Positions 25,422 through 40,847 are shown, counted from the stretch's first letter. The stretch: 64,000 nucleotides of DNA from Coprinus comatus (GCA_034638255.1 JAWPGT010000001.1:992001-1056000); one strand, 5' to 3'. The notes: generated from the sequence alone by a model not told the origin. A program made the numbers and translations.

Positions 25422-27666
25422 GATTGCGCGACGTGGGTTAATGGGATGTTAGATCGGGGAAGGTTGTGTGAAATGCATATGGCCAATCTTTCCCGTCTTA
25501 TATGGGGTACAGGAGAGGGAGAATCCAAGGATAAACCCGGGCCGTTCGTCCTAGAGCGGACCGTATGACCGAGGCATGACTTGCTTGTACTATTAATATT
25601 GTTGACTAAGTAAACACTACGCTGTGTATTAGGTAATACACAGAAAAAATATTTACTTGTTTATATTTATGTCTAACCATATACAAAGCAATATATGCTA
25701 TATGTAGTTAAGGGTCTACAATATTATTTCAATAATTTTGGTGTGCCATTGTGTAAAAAACAAAGGTCATCTACCAGGAGCATCTGGTGTTTCGATGTCT
25801 TGTGAATAGGTCTCACGTGGCTTGCCCAGAGTCCAGACAACGTAATTTACTACTACTCGTACACCTCACCGTTTGTTCCCGGTGCAACAGTATTCATTGC
25901 ACCATCTTTATTTACCCACTTATAGCTACCTCCCTCGGAACGACATAGGTGCGACTCCGGAACGGTCAGTGAGCCGTCATCGTTCTTCAGTTGCATCGCC
26001 GGTTCGCCCACGTCGTGTTCCGTGCTCAATTTCCGTCTCAAGCAAACCACATCGGTGGGCACAACCTAATCTCCTCTCTCCCAATCCGTAGGTAGCTAAG
26101 TCAGTCCTATAAGTAGAAGTTATACTATATTCATAGACAATCATATGTATATATAATACTCATACCCTTCACTGACTGAGCCAACGAACAATAACCATTG
26201 TTAATAACTAATGAATAGTGGAATAAATCATTGTTTACAAATGTTTTATGTAAATCTATTTTTCATAAACAATTGCTACTACACCCTGCAATCTTGAGGT
26301 GTACTCCTACTTATCATTCCTCTACCTATAAGAATTCCTCACTTGCTACCTTGGATCAACCTACACATTTCTCAGCCCTAGAGGGTCTAGACTAAAGTAA
26401 GATATGATGACATTGTTCGTGATCGGAAATCACAACTTGAAGAACCTTGAAAAAGATCAACATCTTTATGGACTTCAAATTTGAAACTGAGTTACTAGAA
26501 CATCAAAAACACTATTGGTACTTTATGTAGGACAAGCCTCAGGTAAGACTAAGAGCCTTAAGTAGTGATCTAAATAAGGTCCCCAAGTCTCTTTTCATCG
26601 ATTTTCCAAAAACCGCTAGGTGAGATGGTACCATGATACACGATCAGGCTCCGTATCAGGAGTCCAGAGAGACGAGAATACTTGGCATAATTCGTGCATT
26701 TTATGATCCTTGGGTTTGCTCATTGGGAGTATTATGATATAAAATATAAAATATACTTATATAAAAGTTTGTGGGTCTGTCTAGTTTCAATGGGCCGAAT
26801 GGCCAAATTGGTGGTATACATGATATCGAATACCTACCGTATACACTACTTGATATCTCCGAGGTATCACAAGGTAGTATTCGCAGACTCTTTGATACAG
26901 TATAATGTTCGCAAGTTTGGTGAATGACAAGAAAGATAGTTGAAGGAAGTTTTAAGTAGAACTGAGCTATAGGCCGCAAGGGAATATTAATTTGAATACA
27001 GAAAGAATCATACAACTTACACAGAGTAAGTGTTTCTGCTATCTTTGACTTCTTTGCAAGGTGTGTATGCCACATAGAAAGCTCACAGCCAACAGGCAGC
27101 TTACATCCAGGCTACACTGTTTTCTTTTTAAATTTATTCTTGACCGTAAGGTCACGTGCCGCGGCGGGAAATAGAATGCACGAAAGCACGATTGAGATTG
27201 GACACCAGAGGAAAGAAGGTTAAATGTAAATAAAGCACTATTTAATATTTGACAATATCCAGCCATTACGAGGACCTGTTGTGGCCACCAGGGCCCCCAT
27301 TTTGGGAGTGAACCAATCACTCGTGGAGGATGGTAAAGGAAACCGAATATATATGGAAAGCAGACCAGACTGGGGTTGCAAAGGATATGCGATATTCAGA
27401 TAGACGCGGGATGTGTGGGAGGGCGATAAGGGCAATGAGGAGGACGTGTATGGGACGCCATAGATGGGTGGTTGTGCTGGTGGGAGATTGGGGAGGCAGT
27501 GGGTGGGGAGGACGGTGAGGAGGAGGATATGTGCAGCAGAGACGTCCGACAGCTGGCCCTTTCTTTCCCGCTCCCCATCAGACTTTCCTCCCACATCCTC
27601 TCTCCCCTCCGCCCATCACCACGTCCTCCTCCCTCCCCTCCCCCTCCCCGTCCCCCATCCTCCCCA
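25422..27666. other. AT-rich intergenic region (2.2 kb)
   Basis: Lies between the divergent Gfo/Idh/MocA gene and ITC1. From about 25570 to 27130 it is markedly AT-richer than its surroundings, with degenerate sequence that may be transposon relic. A GC-richer island at 25853-26062 holds a 69-aa open frame on the minus strand with no family I recognise. A perfect 10-bp inverted repeat with a 2-bp spacer sits at 25622-25643. The last 400 bp are CT-rich leader of ITC1. Confidence 0.5.
25497..25503 (-). promoter_or_regulatory. TATA-like element of the Gfo/Idh/MocA gene
   Basis: ATATAAG on the minus strand, 76 bp upstream of the start codon at 25421. Distance and orientation fit a core promoter element; no further evidence. 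Confidence 0.3.
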
Positions 27667-30600
27667 ATGCCCACCTGTCGCCGCAAGCGCGTAGTACTCA
27701 CAGAACCCTCAGATGAACTCGTTCGCGCAGTACACACAGATCCCAACAGGGAGGTCTTCTACCTCGAGGAGACTGGCGAGATTTTCGATTCCTATGAGTA
27801 TGTCCTCCTCCTCTTTTGCCTCAGCCGTCATCTCAGCATCGTCTTCTTAGGGCCTACGCCGCCCGCATGTCCTTCTATCGCCTCAGGCAATTCCAGTGCG
27901 AGGTCACCGGCAAGAGCGGCCTTGATTACTTCCAGGCAGTCGAAAGCGAGCGCCAAGAGGCCCGCACGATGCATGCCCGCTTTTCCGAACCTCTTAAGTA
28001 TCCCGTTCTCAAAGCAGTACAGTGGCGTATGTACATTTCCTCCTGGTCCCCATGCCCTGTCTTCTAAATGTTCGCATTCTACTAGAGGTCATGGGTCGCC
28101 TCGATCATCTTGTCGAAGCTGTATATGAACGCTTCAAAGACCGTTACTTTAAGAATGAAAGTATGCTATCAAAAACTTCTCTCTCATAACCCACACTTAT
28201 AATTATCCAGAGGTTCTCGTAGAATTAGAAGGCGTCAAGTGAGCATAGTACTGAACTGTTGTTCATACCTCTAATATCATTTCTCAGGTACTATGCTATT
28301 ATTGAGAAGGTTTATCCACCTCGCTTCAGCTCCGACGAGAAGGCAAGAGATGCCTACAAAGATTCTGGTTCGTCCGATCGGGGACTTGATGAAGAACAGC
28401 CACATATTATCGGCAGCGACCTCAGCATACCTCAACAGGAGGCAAATGTACAAGACAATCCCGAACTGTATTACTATTGGGCTAATATTCTGGAACCTGA
28501 AAAAGAGAAAGGAGAGAAAGGAAAAGCCAAGACGGCTGATAAGGAAGGCCAAGTTGTCGGAAGTGTTATGGAAGTGCAATCTAGGATGATGAGGTATGTA
28601 GGGATATGTCTGTCTACCATCCTGCAATAATTGATGGTTTACAGCCGCGACCGTTTATCTTTCTCCAAGTCAATTTTGCGCCGTTTCATTCGTGATTGTG
28701 TGGATCGCGATGCTGCTGTGGCCTCACCTTGGACTGTAAAACCCTTAATCGCAGAACATTATGGTGTCAATTCAGTCATGCCCGAGGCGACCCGGAAAGG
28801 GGTTGAAGACATCAAGAGGGGGGAGATTGACAAACGCAAAAAAGTCTGGGAAGATAGGGAAGGCCCGCCGAACAAAAAGCAGAAGAAAATGGCACAGGAC
28901 GCGAAAGGTATTCATTGCACTTTGCACTTTGCGTATATCAGCATTTTTACTCGGACTGTTAGGAAACACCTCCGGGAAGAAAGCTGCTGCTGATAAAGAA
29001 CGACTTGCCAAAGAAGAGGCCGAGCGTATTGCTGCAGAGAAGAAGAAGAAGAAACCCGTTCGATATCCGACTGAAGACCTTGATATCCGACTCTCAGACA
29101 AAGACAAGAAAGCCGGTCTTCGAACACAGCGACCCGTTGCCCAAAGATCTAGCCTCCCGTTAAACGATACCCCAAATACTTTTGAATTACTACTCCTGTG
29201 TTGGAATTTCCTCAACGCATTTGGGTGAGTTGAGTTATCATAGTGTTGTTTTCTCTTCAAATCTAATTATTTTAGTGAACCACTCCATTTATGGGTTTTT
29301 ACACTTGACGACTTAGCAAATGCGTTGCAACACAACCTTTTCGATCTACCTTGTCCATTATTAGCTGAGGTACACTCTAACCTTATATACAATCTTCGCA
29401 CCGTGTCATTTACACGCCATGGGGCTATCCTAAGCCTCATCGAAGAAAAGGAAAAATTGGGAGCAGATCACAGAGTCTTTGGAGTTACTATAGACGAGCT
29501 AACGAACGCTATGGCAGATGTAGGAAACAACTGGGAACGCGTTCCATTGCGCCACGGAGAAGGTCGGGAAGGTTGGGAGGATGCACTGATTGGCTGTCTC
29601 AAAGATGTTGGTGCTTTCAATCCACGTAGAGATCCAGTTGGCTTATATATTTCTTACTAGCACGCCAACCTGCATAATCTCCCGCGCCTCAGAGAAATTC
29701 TGACACAACTGTTTTTCGCCCCCGAAGAAGCGGACTCGACCCCTTCTGCTGCGCCAACAGAACTTACAGAAGCAGCGAGCCCGTCAGAACGATATTACGC
29801 ACTTTCAGCAGAGGATCGTATTGCAATTCTTTCCTTCCTTTGTAATTTGGCTGTGTCAAGTAAAACTATTCGCACTCACATGGAAACTTGTGAAGAAGCG
29901 TTGACTGAATATCGGAAAACCAAAATTGATGTTAACCGAATCAAAAAGCAACAGTATGTTTTTATGAGCTTCTTGTTTTCTATCCGCTTACATGTATATC
30001 AATTTAGCTTACAAGACATGAGTGTTCTTTCCATAGAAGCGAATTTGGAACAGAATGGCAATGGTGCTGATGAAGATGTCAACGATATTGCAAGCGAGCT
30101 GTCCGATGCCTCCGGGAGTGATGCTGTAGTTAATGGTAACGGGAAGAAACGATCCAAAAGACAAGACATTCGTGCCGCAAATGCAAAAGCAAGAGGAGCA
30201 GCAAGGGCAAAACATGCCCAACAAAAGCAAGCATTAGCTGAACATAGAAGACTGGATGAAGAAGTCAATAAACTGGAGAGACGCTTAGAAGGCATTGAGC
30301 GCGAGTTTAGACAACATGTAGGCGGGGTCCGCGCGAAGCCGTTGGGCAAGGACCGTTTTTACAATCGAATCTGGTGGTTTGATGGTCTTGGAAGCACTGC
30401 TAATGCTAATCCTGTTCTTGGCCAGTATGGCACGGGACGGGTTTTTATCCAAGGCCCCAGCGAGTTTGATCTTGACATTCTCACTAGACGGGATGAAGAT
30501 CTCCGAGCACGACGCCTAGAAGAAGAAGGCGAGGATGGAATACTCGGCCCTGCGGATTGGGCTGCGTACTCCACTGTCGAGGAGGCAAGTTGCTCGTCAA

Positions 30601-30943
30601 TCACACTTAGATAGGATAGTAAATTAACATTCAACCTATAGCTCGAGGAATATATGGCATGGCTAAATACCAAAGGACATCGTGAACTAGCACTAAAAGC
30701 AGCTTTGACCAAGTGGTGGGGACCTATTACAGCAGGGATGAAAAAGCGTGTTTCAGTAAGTTGCTATCTTTCATCAGTTTACGGACTTGAAGGATTTATG
30801 GAATATTATAGGACCTTACCACGAACCTGAAGCTCCCTGATACGCGACGTAGTTCCCGCAACAAGTCAGGCTCTGGACATGATGTATCGCAGCAACCCTA
30901 TATGCAGTGGAAGAACCGTAGGGCACTGACAAATACCCAATAA
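27667..30943 (+). CDS. ITC1: Itc1/Acf1-like subunit of the ISWI chromatin remodelling complex
   Basis: Non-catalytic partner of ISWI ATPase (Isw2-Itc1 of yeast, ACF1 of animals) for nucleosome spacing and repression. The model is 895 aa from 12 exons: 27667-27797, 27851-28026, 28086-28160, 28211-28238, 28288-28593, 28645-28907, 28963-29224, 29276-29606, 29661-29953, 30008-30584, 30642-30755, 30812-30943. The N-terminal WAC domain has NREVFYLEETGEIFDSYEAY and FQCEVTGKSGLDYFQAVESE. A Lys/Glu-rich coiled coil (KKAAADKERLAKEEAERIAA) leads into the DDT domain (TFELLLLCWNFLNAFGEPL). A WSD/WHIM motif reads GKDRFYNRIWWFDG near residues 730-745, then LEEYMAWLNTKGHRE. The intron at 30585-30641 begins GCAAGT; the GC donor is the only one that keeps EEYMAWLN in frame. 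The start at 27667 is directly before the WAC domain. Confidence 0.93.
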
Positions 30944-31403
30944 TCAGGTAGTTTTTTTGTTTTGTTTCACGGTGTTTCCAGCCTGGCTGTATGCTATACA
31001 CATCTCTACCTGGATATAGTTTACTGTAGTAGATCCATTGTGATGCATTTAAGGATAGTGGACGTATAAAAAAAAGTGCAAACTGTTAGAGAAGCATCTA
31101 GAGGGGTATAAGTCAGGAGAGATCTCGGAGATCTGACATCGGCTGACTTCGACATCATTGCCTCGAGAATTGCCGCTTCCCACTATGTACTTTGAATAAT
31201 TGCAAGATCCGGTATGTCAAATTTTCACGGAAGGGATCTCTGTAGGGCATCTATATAGGAGGTGGCCAAGGGCACAGAATCCTTCACCATTGAGAGAAAT
31301 TTTACGAAAGGCCTCGTGCGATCGAAAGGAGGAACACCCCTGTTTTTCTTATCTTTCCTCTCAACCGCTCTTGCGCCTGTCCTTGACCTAACCAACGACC
31401 GCC
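30944..31403 (+). other. Intergenic region between ITC1 and AVT1-like gene
   Basis: 460 bp between two co-directional genes. The second half is CT-rich leader sequence; nothing else is seen. Confidence 0.5.
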
Positions 31404-33799
31404 ATGACCTCTTTTTCCACCTCCTACTCAATAGGCTCGGCATCTGGTGCAAGCGTCCGCGACGCAATTGAATCCTGTGTGTATTTCCGTCGACACTTTC
31501 CACGTCATATACAACTCACACCACCATCTATTTAGACCGTCGTTCCCAGTATTTGGTTGCAGGTTCTGCAGTAGTCTCTGCATCCTCTGAGGTGGGGCTG
31601 TCTTCAGATGAAGAGGAGGATCCAGAAGTGCAGATTGGACATCACATTAACGAACATGACGATTATAATGACTATGAGTCTGAGGACGAAAATAATCACA
31701 CAGTGACGGATGAATTTGTCAGTCAACTTGAATGGGATGAAGAAGACCAAGATGTGTCTGGTCATACAACGACAGATGCTAGGAGCGAGCAAAAGACTCG
31801 GATGCCGCTTATGAAGCGGGTTGTACGTCCAACCCAGAAGAGGAAGGATACTTTGCGACCTTTATCCTCTGTCCCCTCTTCTCCCCCCAAAAGGAGGAAC
31901 TCGCAGGCGCAGGAAAATACTCCACTATTGGCAAGAATGGTTTCTTTTGATATCCCACCTCAACCTCCCCGTCGGTCGTCAACAACAACTAAAATTGGGG
32001 AAACACCAAATTATCTAGCTACTCTAGCGTCGACTTCCTCAACCCGTCGACCCTCCAGTGGCTCTCTAGCGAAAAGCATTAGATCTATCAGGTCCATAGC
32101 TAAGAGCACCAGACATCTACATGTTGGCCGAAGCACCTTCGGACAAACGGTCCGTCTATTAGAACTAATCAATCGTTAGAGAAATTCAACCTGTCATTAA
32201 ACAGCTCTTCAATTCCGTTGCCATTCTTCTGGGTATTGGCATGCTTTCAGAGCCTTTAGCCTTTGCATATGCTGGTTGGTTCACGGGAACAGTTCTCATC
32301 ATATCCTATGGTGCTTTGTCTTGTTATACGTGCGTTATTCGACTAATTGCAGACCCTTACCATTGACTAATTTATATACCACAGAGCGAAAATTCTTGCC
32401 CATATCATCCGCAACGACCCACGGTTGAGGTCGTATTCTGACATTGGAAGGAAGGCTTTTGGTCCGAGGTCAACTCTCTTCATTAGTTTCATGTTTTGCT
32501 TGGAACTTTTTGCTGTTAGGTGGGTGGATATAATGGTTTGTTCCGTCACTTACTAACAACGACATCGAAGTGTCGTTCTTGTAACATTATACGCCGATTC
32601 GTTGCACACCATTATACCCACATATTCAGCCAACACCTACAAAGTCTGGGGCCTTCTGGTGTAAGTAAATGATCTTATTTTAGCCCAGCCGGTACGGGAT
32701 TTACAATATGTATGCAGATTCATTCCGACTGTTTTCTTGCCATTATCGTTGCTTTCGTATTCTTCTATCCTTGGGATTATCTCGTCAGTAATGCTTATTG
32801 GTGTCATCTTCATTGATGGTATCAGCAAACAGGAAGCACCTGGAAGCTTCTGGGATCCTGAGCATACAAATATCGGATTTGCTAGCATGAGCAAGCTTGG
32901 AATAGCTTTTGGGCTTTTCATGGCTGGTGTATGTATTGTGTCTGGCTCTTTACTTCCCTGGGAACTAATGTGCCAATCTTTGCAGTTTTCAGGACATGCG
33001 GTAATCCCCTCCTTGGCTAGAGATATGATTGATCCAACCCAGTTTGACACGATGATTAATTGGGCGTTCGTTATTGCAACTGTCATTTACACAATGATCG
33101 GCTATGCTGGCTATCTTATGTATGGAAATAACGTCAGTGATGAGGTATGTAAATTGGGCAAAGTTCATTATCACTACGTTTAATCTTCCACAAAGATCAG
33201 CGTCGATTTATTGAACACCCCTGGATTCAATCCGTTGCTTAACCAAGCTGCACTCTGGATGCTCGTGCTGAACCCTCTGTGAGTAACTTGTCAGTCGTAT
33301 TCTCGAAACGGCCACTGATTCTCGGTCTAACAGCTCCAAGTTTGCATTGAATACTCAACCTGTAAGTTAAATTCGTTTCTAAGCTGCGCAGCATACCTAA
33401 TCAACTCGCCAGCTCAATGCCACACTGGAAATCCTTTTGGGACTTGACGCACCGGTTCCAACACCGGAAGATGTGGCCAAGCAACCAGACAGCTTAGGTG
33501 CTGGGTCGACTTCCAGAGGTTCACACGCGAACACCAAGTGGTTATTCGCTGTTGTCCAACGGATTGTCTTAACATGTATGTCAGTCGCTGTCTCAATCTA
33601 CATTCCAGGGTTTAGTGTCATGATGGCTTTCCTGGGTTCATTTTCTGCCTTCTGCCTCTCGATCGTTGGGCCAGTAGTTGCAAAGGTCAAACTAGAGTGT
33701 AAATGTGGATGGGTTGATGGTATAATAATTGTGATTGGAACCATAATGGCAATTTGGGGTACTATTGCTGCAATTATGGACCCTGATGTTTCTTTTTAA
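31404..33799 (+). CDS. Vacuolar amino acid transporter, AVT1-like (AAAP family)
   Basis: Multi-pass transporter of the amino acid/auxin permease (Aa_trans) family, predicted to move neutral amino acids across the vacuolar membrane. The model is 634 aa from ten exons: 31404-31476, 31536-32149, 32205-32329, 32385-32519, 32571-32660, 32718-32928, 32986-33144, 33196-33278, 33334-33361, 33413-33799. A cytosolic N-terminus of about 230 residues is acidic then Ser/Arg-rich. The first membrane segment carries the signature FNSVAILLGIGMLSEPLAFAYAGW. The FSGHAVIPSLARDM motif is the family's conserved central segment. About eleven membrane helices can be counted. The long acidic N-terminus is typical of Avt1/Avt3-type vacuolar members. 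All introns are 49-64 nt, GT-AG. Confidence 0.9.
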
Positions 33800-33958
33800 A
33801 AGCCACAATGGCGTACGCAGAGTTTGTGGGTGTGTATATAGATTAAACGATATCACTACTCATTATTTTGACTGGTTTTTGGGACGATGCACGACGCTTC
33901 TACACAAAAGTAAATGTATTGCGATGATTTAATGAACAGATGAACAAGTAGAATATAT

Positions 33959-34899
33959 CTAAGCTTTTAGTGCCGAATGTGAGATGACTTTGGCGAGTTC
34001 TATGGGTCGGCGTGAGAAACTGTATATCCAACGAAAGAAAAGGATATACTTACGAGGAAGTTTGATGCTCTCTTGTACTACAGTGGCCTCAATTTGGTTG
34101 TTCGGGTTGGGTGGGATACCCACAATGGACTTTCCGTGGTCAATGGACCACCCTAGTTGTGACACATATGCTTCAAGCTCAGAGCCTGGTACTATATCAG
34201 ACCAAGGTGCCTTCATTTATCATTTAGAACCCACCGGATAGATCCAAATATGAGCCCAGACGAGTGTAGCTTATCCGGGTGAAAGCAGCACTGACAGCTC
34301 GGATGACAACGTTTCTGACTGCATTATCGAAGCCCACAACTTCTACAGTGTAGTTGTCACGGAGGCCTTGCAGTTCCTCGGAGCGGTAAACCCCCCAGAA
34401 GGCAGGGAAGCGACAACGGAAGAGGAGATCATGAAGGCCTCTCAGGATGGGAAGCATGGATGGAAGTGGATCAGGTTCGTCAAGGGTTGCGTTGATAGGA
34501 CGTTCATCAAGTAGAGAAACACAGAGGTTGAAGTCGGGGAGAGGAGAGGCGGTAAGGGCCTTGATGAGAATGTTGATGACTACGTCTGGGTTGTAGAGTT
34601 CTGGGTTGAATTGGTACCTGTTGAGAAGATGAGCGGGTATAGAGTAAGGCTACAGGGTGGGGCATACAGCTTAAGAATGGCAAGGTTAGCGAGGCAATCG
34701 TATTCCTCGTTTCTTGTCTCGTGATAAAGATAATCCTCAAGGATACCAACATTATTAGGATTGTAGCGATCTAGAAAATCATCAGACGAGCTGTTCATCG
34801 ACAGAAGGGCGAGGTGGACCCACCGACTCCAGAAACGAGGTTCTCGATGAGCTCTGGCCGTGAAGGAGGTGTGATCCAAGATGCAGCAGTGGTGTCCAT
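33959..34899 (-). CDS. Translation initiation factor eIF3 subunit k
   Basis: eIF3k (CSN8/PSD8/eIF3K domain) is a non-core subunit of the eIF3 complex that binds the 40S ribosome. The model is 244 aa from exons 34824-34899, 34668-34770, 34235-34617, 34054-34185 and 33959-33999. Diagnostic sequence: SRPELIENLVSGVDRYNPNN, LANLAILKLYQFNPELYNPD, NILIKALTASPLPDFNL, FPAFWGVYR, and VVIRAVSAAFTRIS, ending LAKVISHSALKA. The start at 34899 uses a short first exon; the downstream in-frame ATG at 34798 falls in the first intron and would lose the conserved N-terminus. Intron 34186-34234 has two candidate acceptors; I prefer the one giving LSGSELEAYV. Many ascomycete yeasts lack eIF3k, so its presence fits a basidiomycete. 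Confidence 0.92.
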
Positions 34900-34989
34900 A
34901 ATTGCGATATTTGGAGAGCAAAGGGTAGAACTTTGATGGATCACTTTTTTCGAGCACGTGGCCTATAATCATTACTCCACACACACACA

Positions 34990-38091
<3,102 letters not shown>

Positions 38092-38122
38092 TAAAGTTGT
38101 CGGTTTCGTGATGAATGATCAT

Positions 38123-39063
38123 TTATTCAGTTGTATCTACACTGTTTGGGTTTGTACTTGATTTATGTTTACGCTTGCGCTTGCGTTTTTTGTGAGACTG
38201 GGACGATTGAATATCCTCCTTTCCTGAGTCCTCTTCGTCACTATTGCTGTGTTTCCGCTTGGAACCCGTAGGTGGGTTGTTTGCTTGTAACGGAGGTTTT
38301 TGCTGTGGTGTTGATATATCGGTTTTCTTCTTTTTAACGCTGAGAGGATTGGGGGCCTTGGGACCTTTGGGCTTCTTGGGTGCTAGGGGATTTGATGGAG
38401 CGGTAGGAACGAGCTTCTTGTCCAAGGCAGTTGCGTGTAGCAATTGCTCTTCAGCCTACCAAATTGTGTACATAAGTTGGAGCGAATAAACAGCGTAGTT
38501 TAATCCGGAGAGGATGGGACTGCGTCGTAACAACATATCGATGTTTATTCGTTTCGCCTGTGGAAAGAAACGAAGTTACGGTCCAGGCAGCAGGTGATTT
38601 CCTAGGAGTACATACCGACAACACTTAATAAACAATCATCCCCGAGGATAACTTCTTTATGATTGCATTTTCGTCTTTCAAATGTTTTTGCCAGATCAGT
38701 AGCAGTTTGTTGCGATTTTCCTTCGAGATAAAGTTCATGAATACAACATTGTGTGATCACTGAAAAACGGCTTTGCCGTTTAAATGATTAGCATACATTC
38801 TATTAAAGGGTTTCTTAATGTATGGAAAACACACTAGGTTTGACTTCTCCTTGTAGAACCGTGGCTAGTTGTTTAACTATGTCAATTTTGAGTGAAATAG
38901 CTTGTCTGCAAGTCTCCGCATCAACTGTAAAAAGGATTCCTCGGAGTTGGTTCCAGTAAATAAAATTTTGCGTACGTAGGACTTGGTATGGTTGACGGAA
39001 ACCAAAGGATTGGCAATACAAATGCATAAGTTTGCGATACGCCTTTGCTCGTTTTTGACGCAT
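38123..39063 (-). CDS. UTP23: rRNA-processing PIN-domain protein UTP23, apparently damaged
   Basis: UTP23 is a PIN-like nucleolar protein of the small-subunit processome. Exons recognised: 38976-39063, 38835-38924, 38616-38759, and 38557 downwards. They read MRQKRAKAYRKLMHLYCQSF, PYQVLLDAETC, VKPMITQCCIHELYLEGKS, DLAKTFERRKCNH and NKHRYVVTTQSHPLRIKLR, all family-typical. The conserved segment that should follow (IPAVPIIHINRSVMILEP-type) is missing, and the frame closes at 38451, giving 142 aa. The usual Lys-rich C-terminal tail (AEEQLLHATALDKKL to DTTE) is present but in another frame (38455-38123), just after an in-frame stop. No GT-AG intron restores both. An alternative donor inside TATGTTGTT would keep the frame but delete still more. 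Either a local deletion or an assembly fault. Start fixed by MRQKRAK. Confidence 0.7.
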
Positions 39064-39174
39064 TTTGTAAAAGGTACTAGTGAGGGAGAGATGAGAGGGA
39101 CTAATATCCGTAACAGCCATTTGTTATATGACCCAACATGTGATCAATCATTTTCCTGCACCTCTGTTTCGACT

Positions 39175-40051
39175 ATGACCAGCCTTCGACCTCATATCCT
39201 CCTACTATTATCATGGTACGTTCTATAATTTTATGTTGGAATGCAACAAAAACTAAAATATTTGATAGGATAACTCTGGCGGCTACTTTTGACTTGAAGG
39301 GCAAGGTCGCATGGAATGACGTGTGTGCTAGTATGTCTTTTCATCCTCAAGTACTCTCTTATGCTAATTTCTTTCTAGACGTTACTGCTTTGGGTCAAGC
39401 ACGCGTAGTCCTTGATAATGGTCGTCTATATGGTGGTATCACCGCAGATGGGAGCTTTACGGTGTAAGTCAGCATTCAGTCATATCGAGACCATGCTTAC
39501 CCCCTAACCTCCCCACAGCCCCGAGGTACCAATAGGCTCTTATTTGCTCTCAGTCATTAATCATGACTATGTTTTCGAGAATGTAAGAAAATGACGATCA
39601 CACTGGACATTGTGGACTAATACAGGTTTATATAGTTGAGAGTAGATGTCACAAACGAAACTGCCCATGTTCACCCATATATACTTGGAACACCCTTTAA
39701 TCCACCTTCAACCATTAACCTTCCTTACCCAGTGGTAATAACACCGAAAGAAAAGCTCGACTTCTATGCTCCACCACACTCCTTCAACCTGTACAGCTTA
39801 TTGACCAACCCAATGGTCTTGTTCGGGATTGGAGGTCTGGTGTTGTTCGGACTCAACTCTCTTATTGATGTTGAATCATTGAAAGAGGCTATGCAGGAGG
39901 AGGAACCCGGGTAAGTACTATTACTACACTCCAGATGAACAACCGTTGATTTTTTTGTAGTTCGACACAGCAACGACATAGTATTCCAGATGCGCGGGAG
40001 CAAGCCCGAGTTCCAACACCGAGAAAACCAACAAAGAAATTGAGACGGTAG
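39175..40051 (+). CDS. EMC7: ER membrane protein complex subunit 7 (EMC7)
   Basis: Subunit of the EMC insertase that places tail-anchored and multi-pass proteins in the ER membrane. The model is 205 aa from exons 39175-39215, 39269-39330, 39379-39463, 39519-39582, 39636-39910 and 39961-40051. An N-terminal signal sequence (PHILLLLSWITLAAT) is followed by the lumenal beta-sandwich domain (FDLKGKVAWNDVCANVTALG, ARVVLDNGRLYGGITADGSF, VPIGSYLLSV, LRVDVTNETAHVHPYILG). One membrane segment (PMVLFGIGGLVLFGL) and a basic cytosolic tail follow. The fourth intron (39583-39635) has two near acceptors; the one at 39635 gives FENLRVDV. The gene is divergent from UTP23 with 111 bp between starts. Confidence 0.92.
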
Positions 40052-40104
40052 CGCTTTTAGGTTATAACTGGTGTATTGTTGGTGTTGTAAATTCATACTT
40101 TCCA

Positions 40105-40711
40105 CTACGCGTTGGGAGAAGTACCTATGGGATGAAAGTCATTACTGGTTTCTTGAACCTGCTGAGATCCCTGTGGATAGTTGAGAGCTTGGCGGAGAAT
40201 AGCGTTCCTAGTATCTGATGAATGTCTTGAGTTAATAGGTTAAGAATGTATGTACCTTTGTTTGAAATGCATGAGTGTCGTGTGTGGGGAATGTCGTTCG
40301 GGTACGGGTGAGTTTTGTATTCTAAAGATCGAGTGCTTGAGAATTTAGGCAAAAATAAGAGCGACGGTTGCTAACTGACCGATCATCGCTGGTTGTTTCG
40401 ATTACGAACATATGGTCGTTCCTCCCATCTGCGGCAGAAGCACCTGGGGCCTCGTCCACCTTGAGACCCGTAACTACTAGGTTATGAGAAATACTTTTTA
40501 TAGCTGGAATTTCTTTGGACGAAGGGTCATAGTCAATGACGATAACATGTTCATCGGGGTGTTGAGGTAGCACGGGTAGAGCTGAGTCGTCTTGGTAGTG
40601 ATACTGGATGATGGGGTGAGCGAAGTTGCTTGAAGGAGCACCGGGTGTTGTGCCTGCGACGGATGAATGGGAGACAAGGATGTAGTAAGGCGGGAGATGG
40701 GGACTGTCCAT
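40105..40711 (-). CDS. Small conserved basidiomycete protein of unknown function
   Basis: The model is 166 aa from exons 40380-40711, 40256-40321 and 40105-40207. The protein begins MDSPHLPPYYILVSHSS and contains an acidic core (HPIIQYHYQDDSALPVLPQH, DEHVIVIDYDPS), the segment LVVTGLKVDEAPGASAADGRND, and a C-terminal piece (HFKQRNAILRQALNYPQG) that only appears after splicing. No membrane segment, signal or known catalytic motif. I recall similar proteins in Agaricomycetes, annotated only as hypothetical. The start is the ATG at 40711; the frame is open a little further upstream without an ATG. It is convergent with EMC7 (53-bp gap) and divergent from the CAP gene (242 bp). Confidence 0.78.
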
Positions 40712-40840
40712 TGTGATGGTGGCCAAGTTGCAGATTGCCTAATTGGGTTGATGGAGTATTGATGAGGACGAACTTGGTGTATTTTAGAAAAATCATCCTA
40801 GCAACCCCCGTCTGTCGTTTCCACAGCTGGCAACACAGTA

Positions 40841-40847
40841 TATATAA
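40841..40847 (+). promoter_or_regulatory. TATA box of the CAP-protein gene
   Basis: TATATAA preceded by further TA steps, 107 bp before the CAP start codon, in the short 242-bp divergent interval. Good match and spacing for a strongly expressed secreted-protein gene; not otherwise supported. Confidence 0.45.

Noticed and set aside
26101..26700. Possible solo LTR of a copia-type element
   Set aside because: AT-rich and with some TGTT/ACA-like ends, but I found no matching pair of ends or target duplication.
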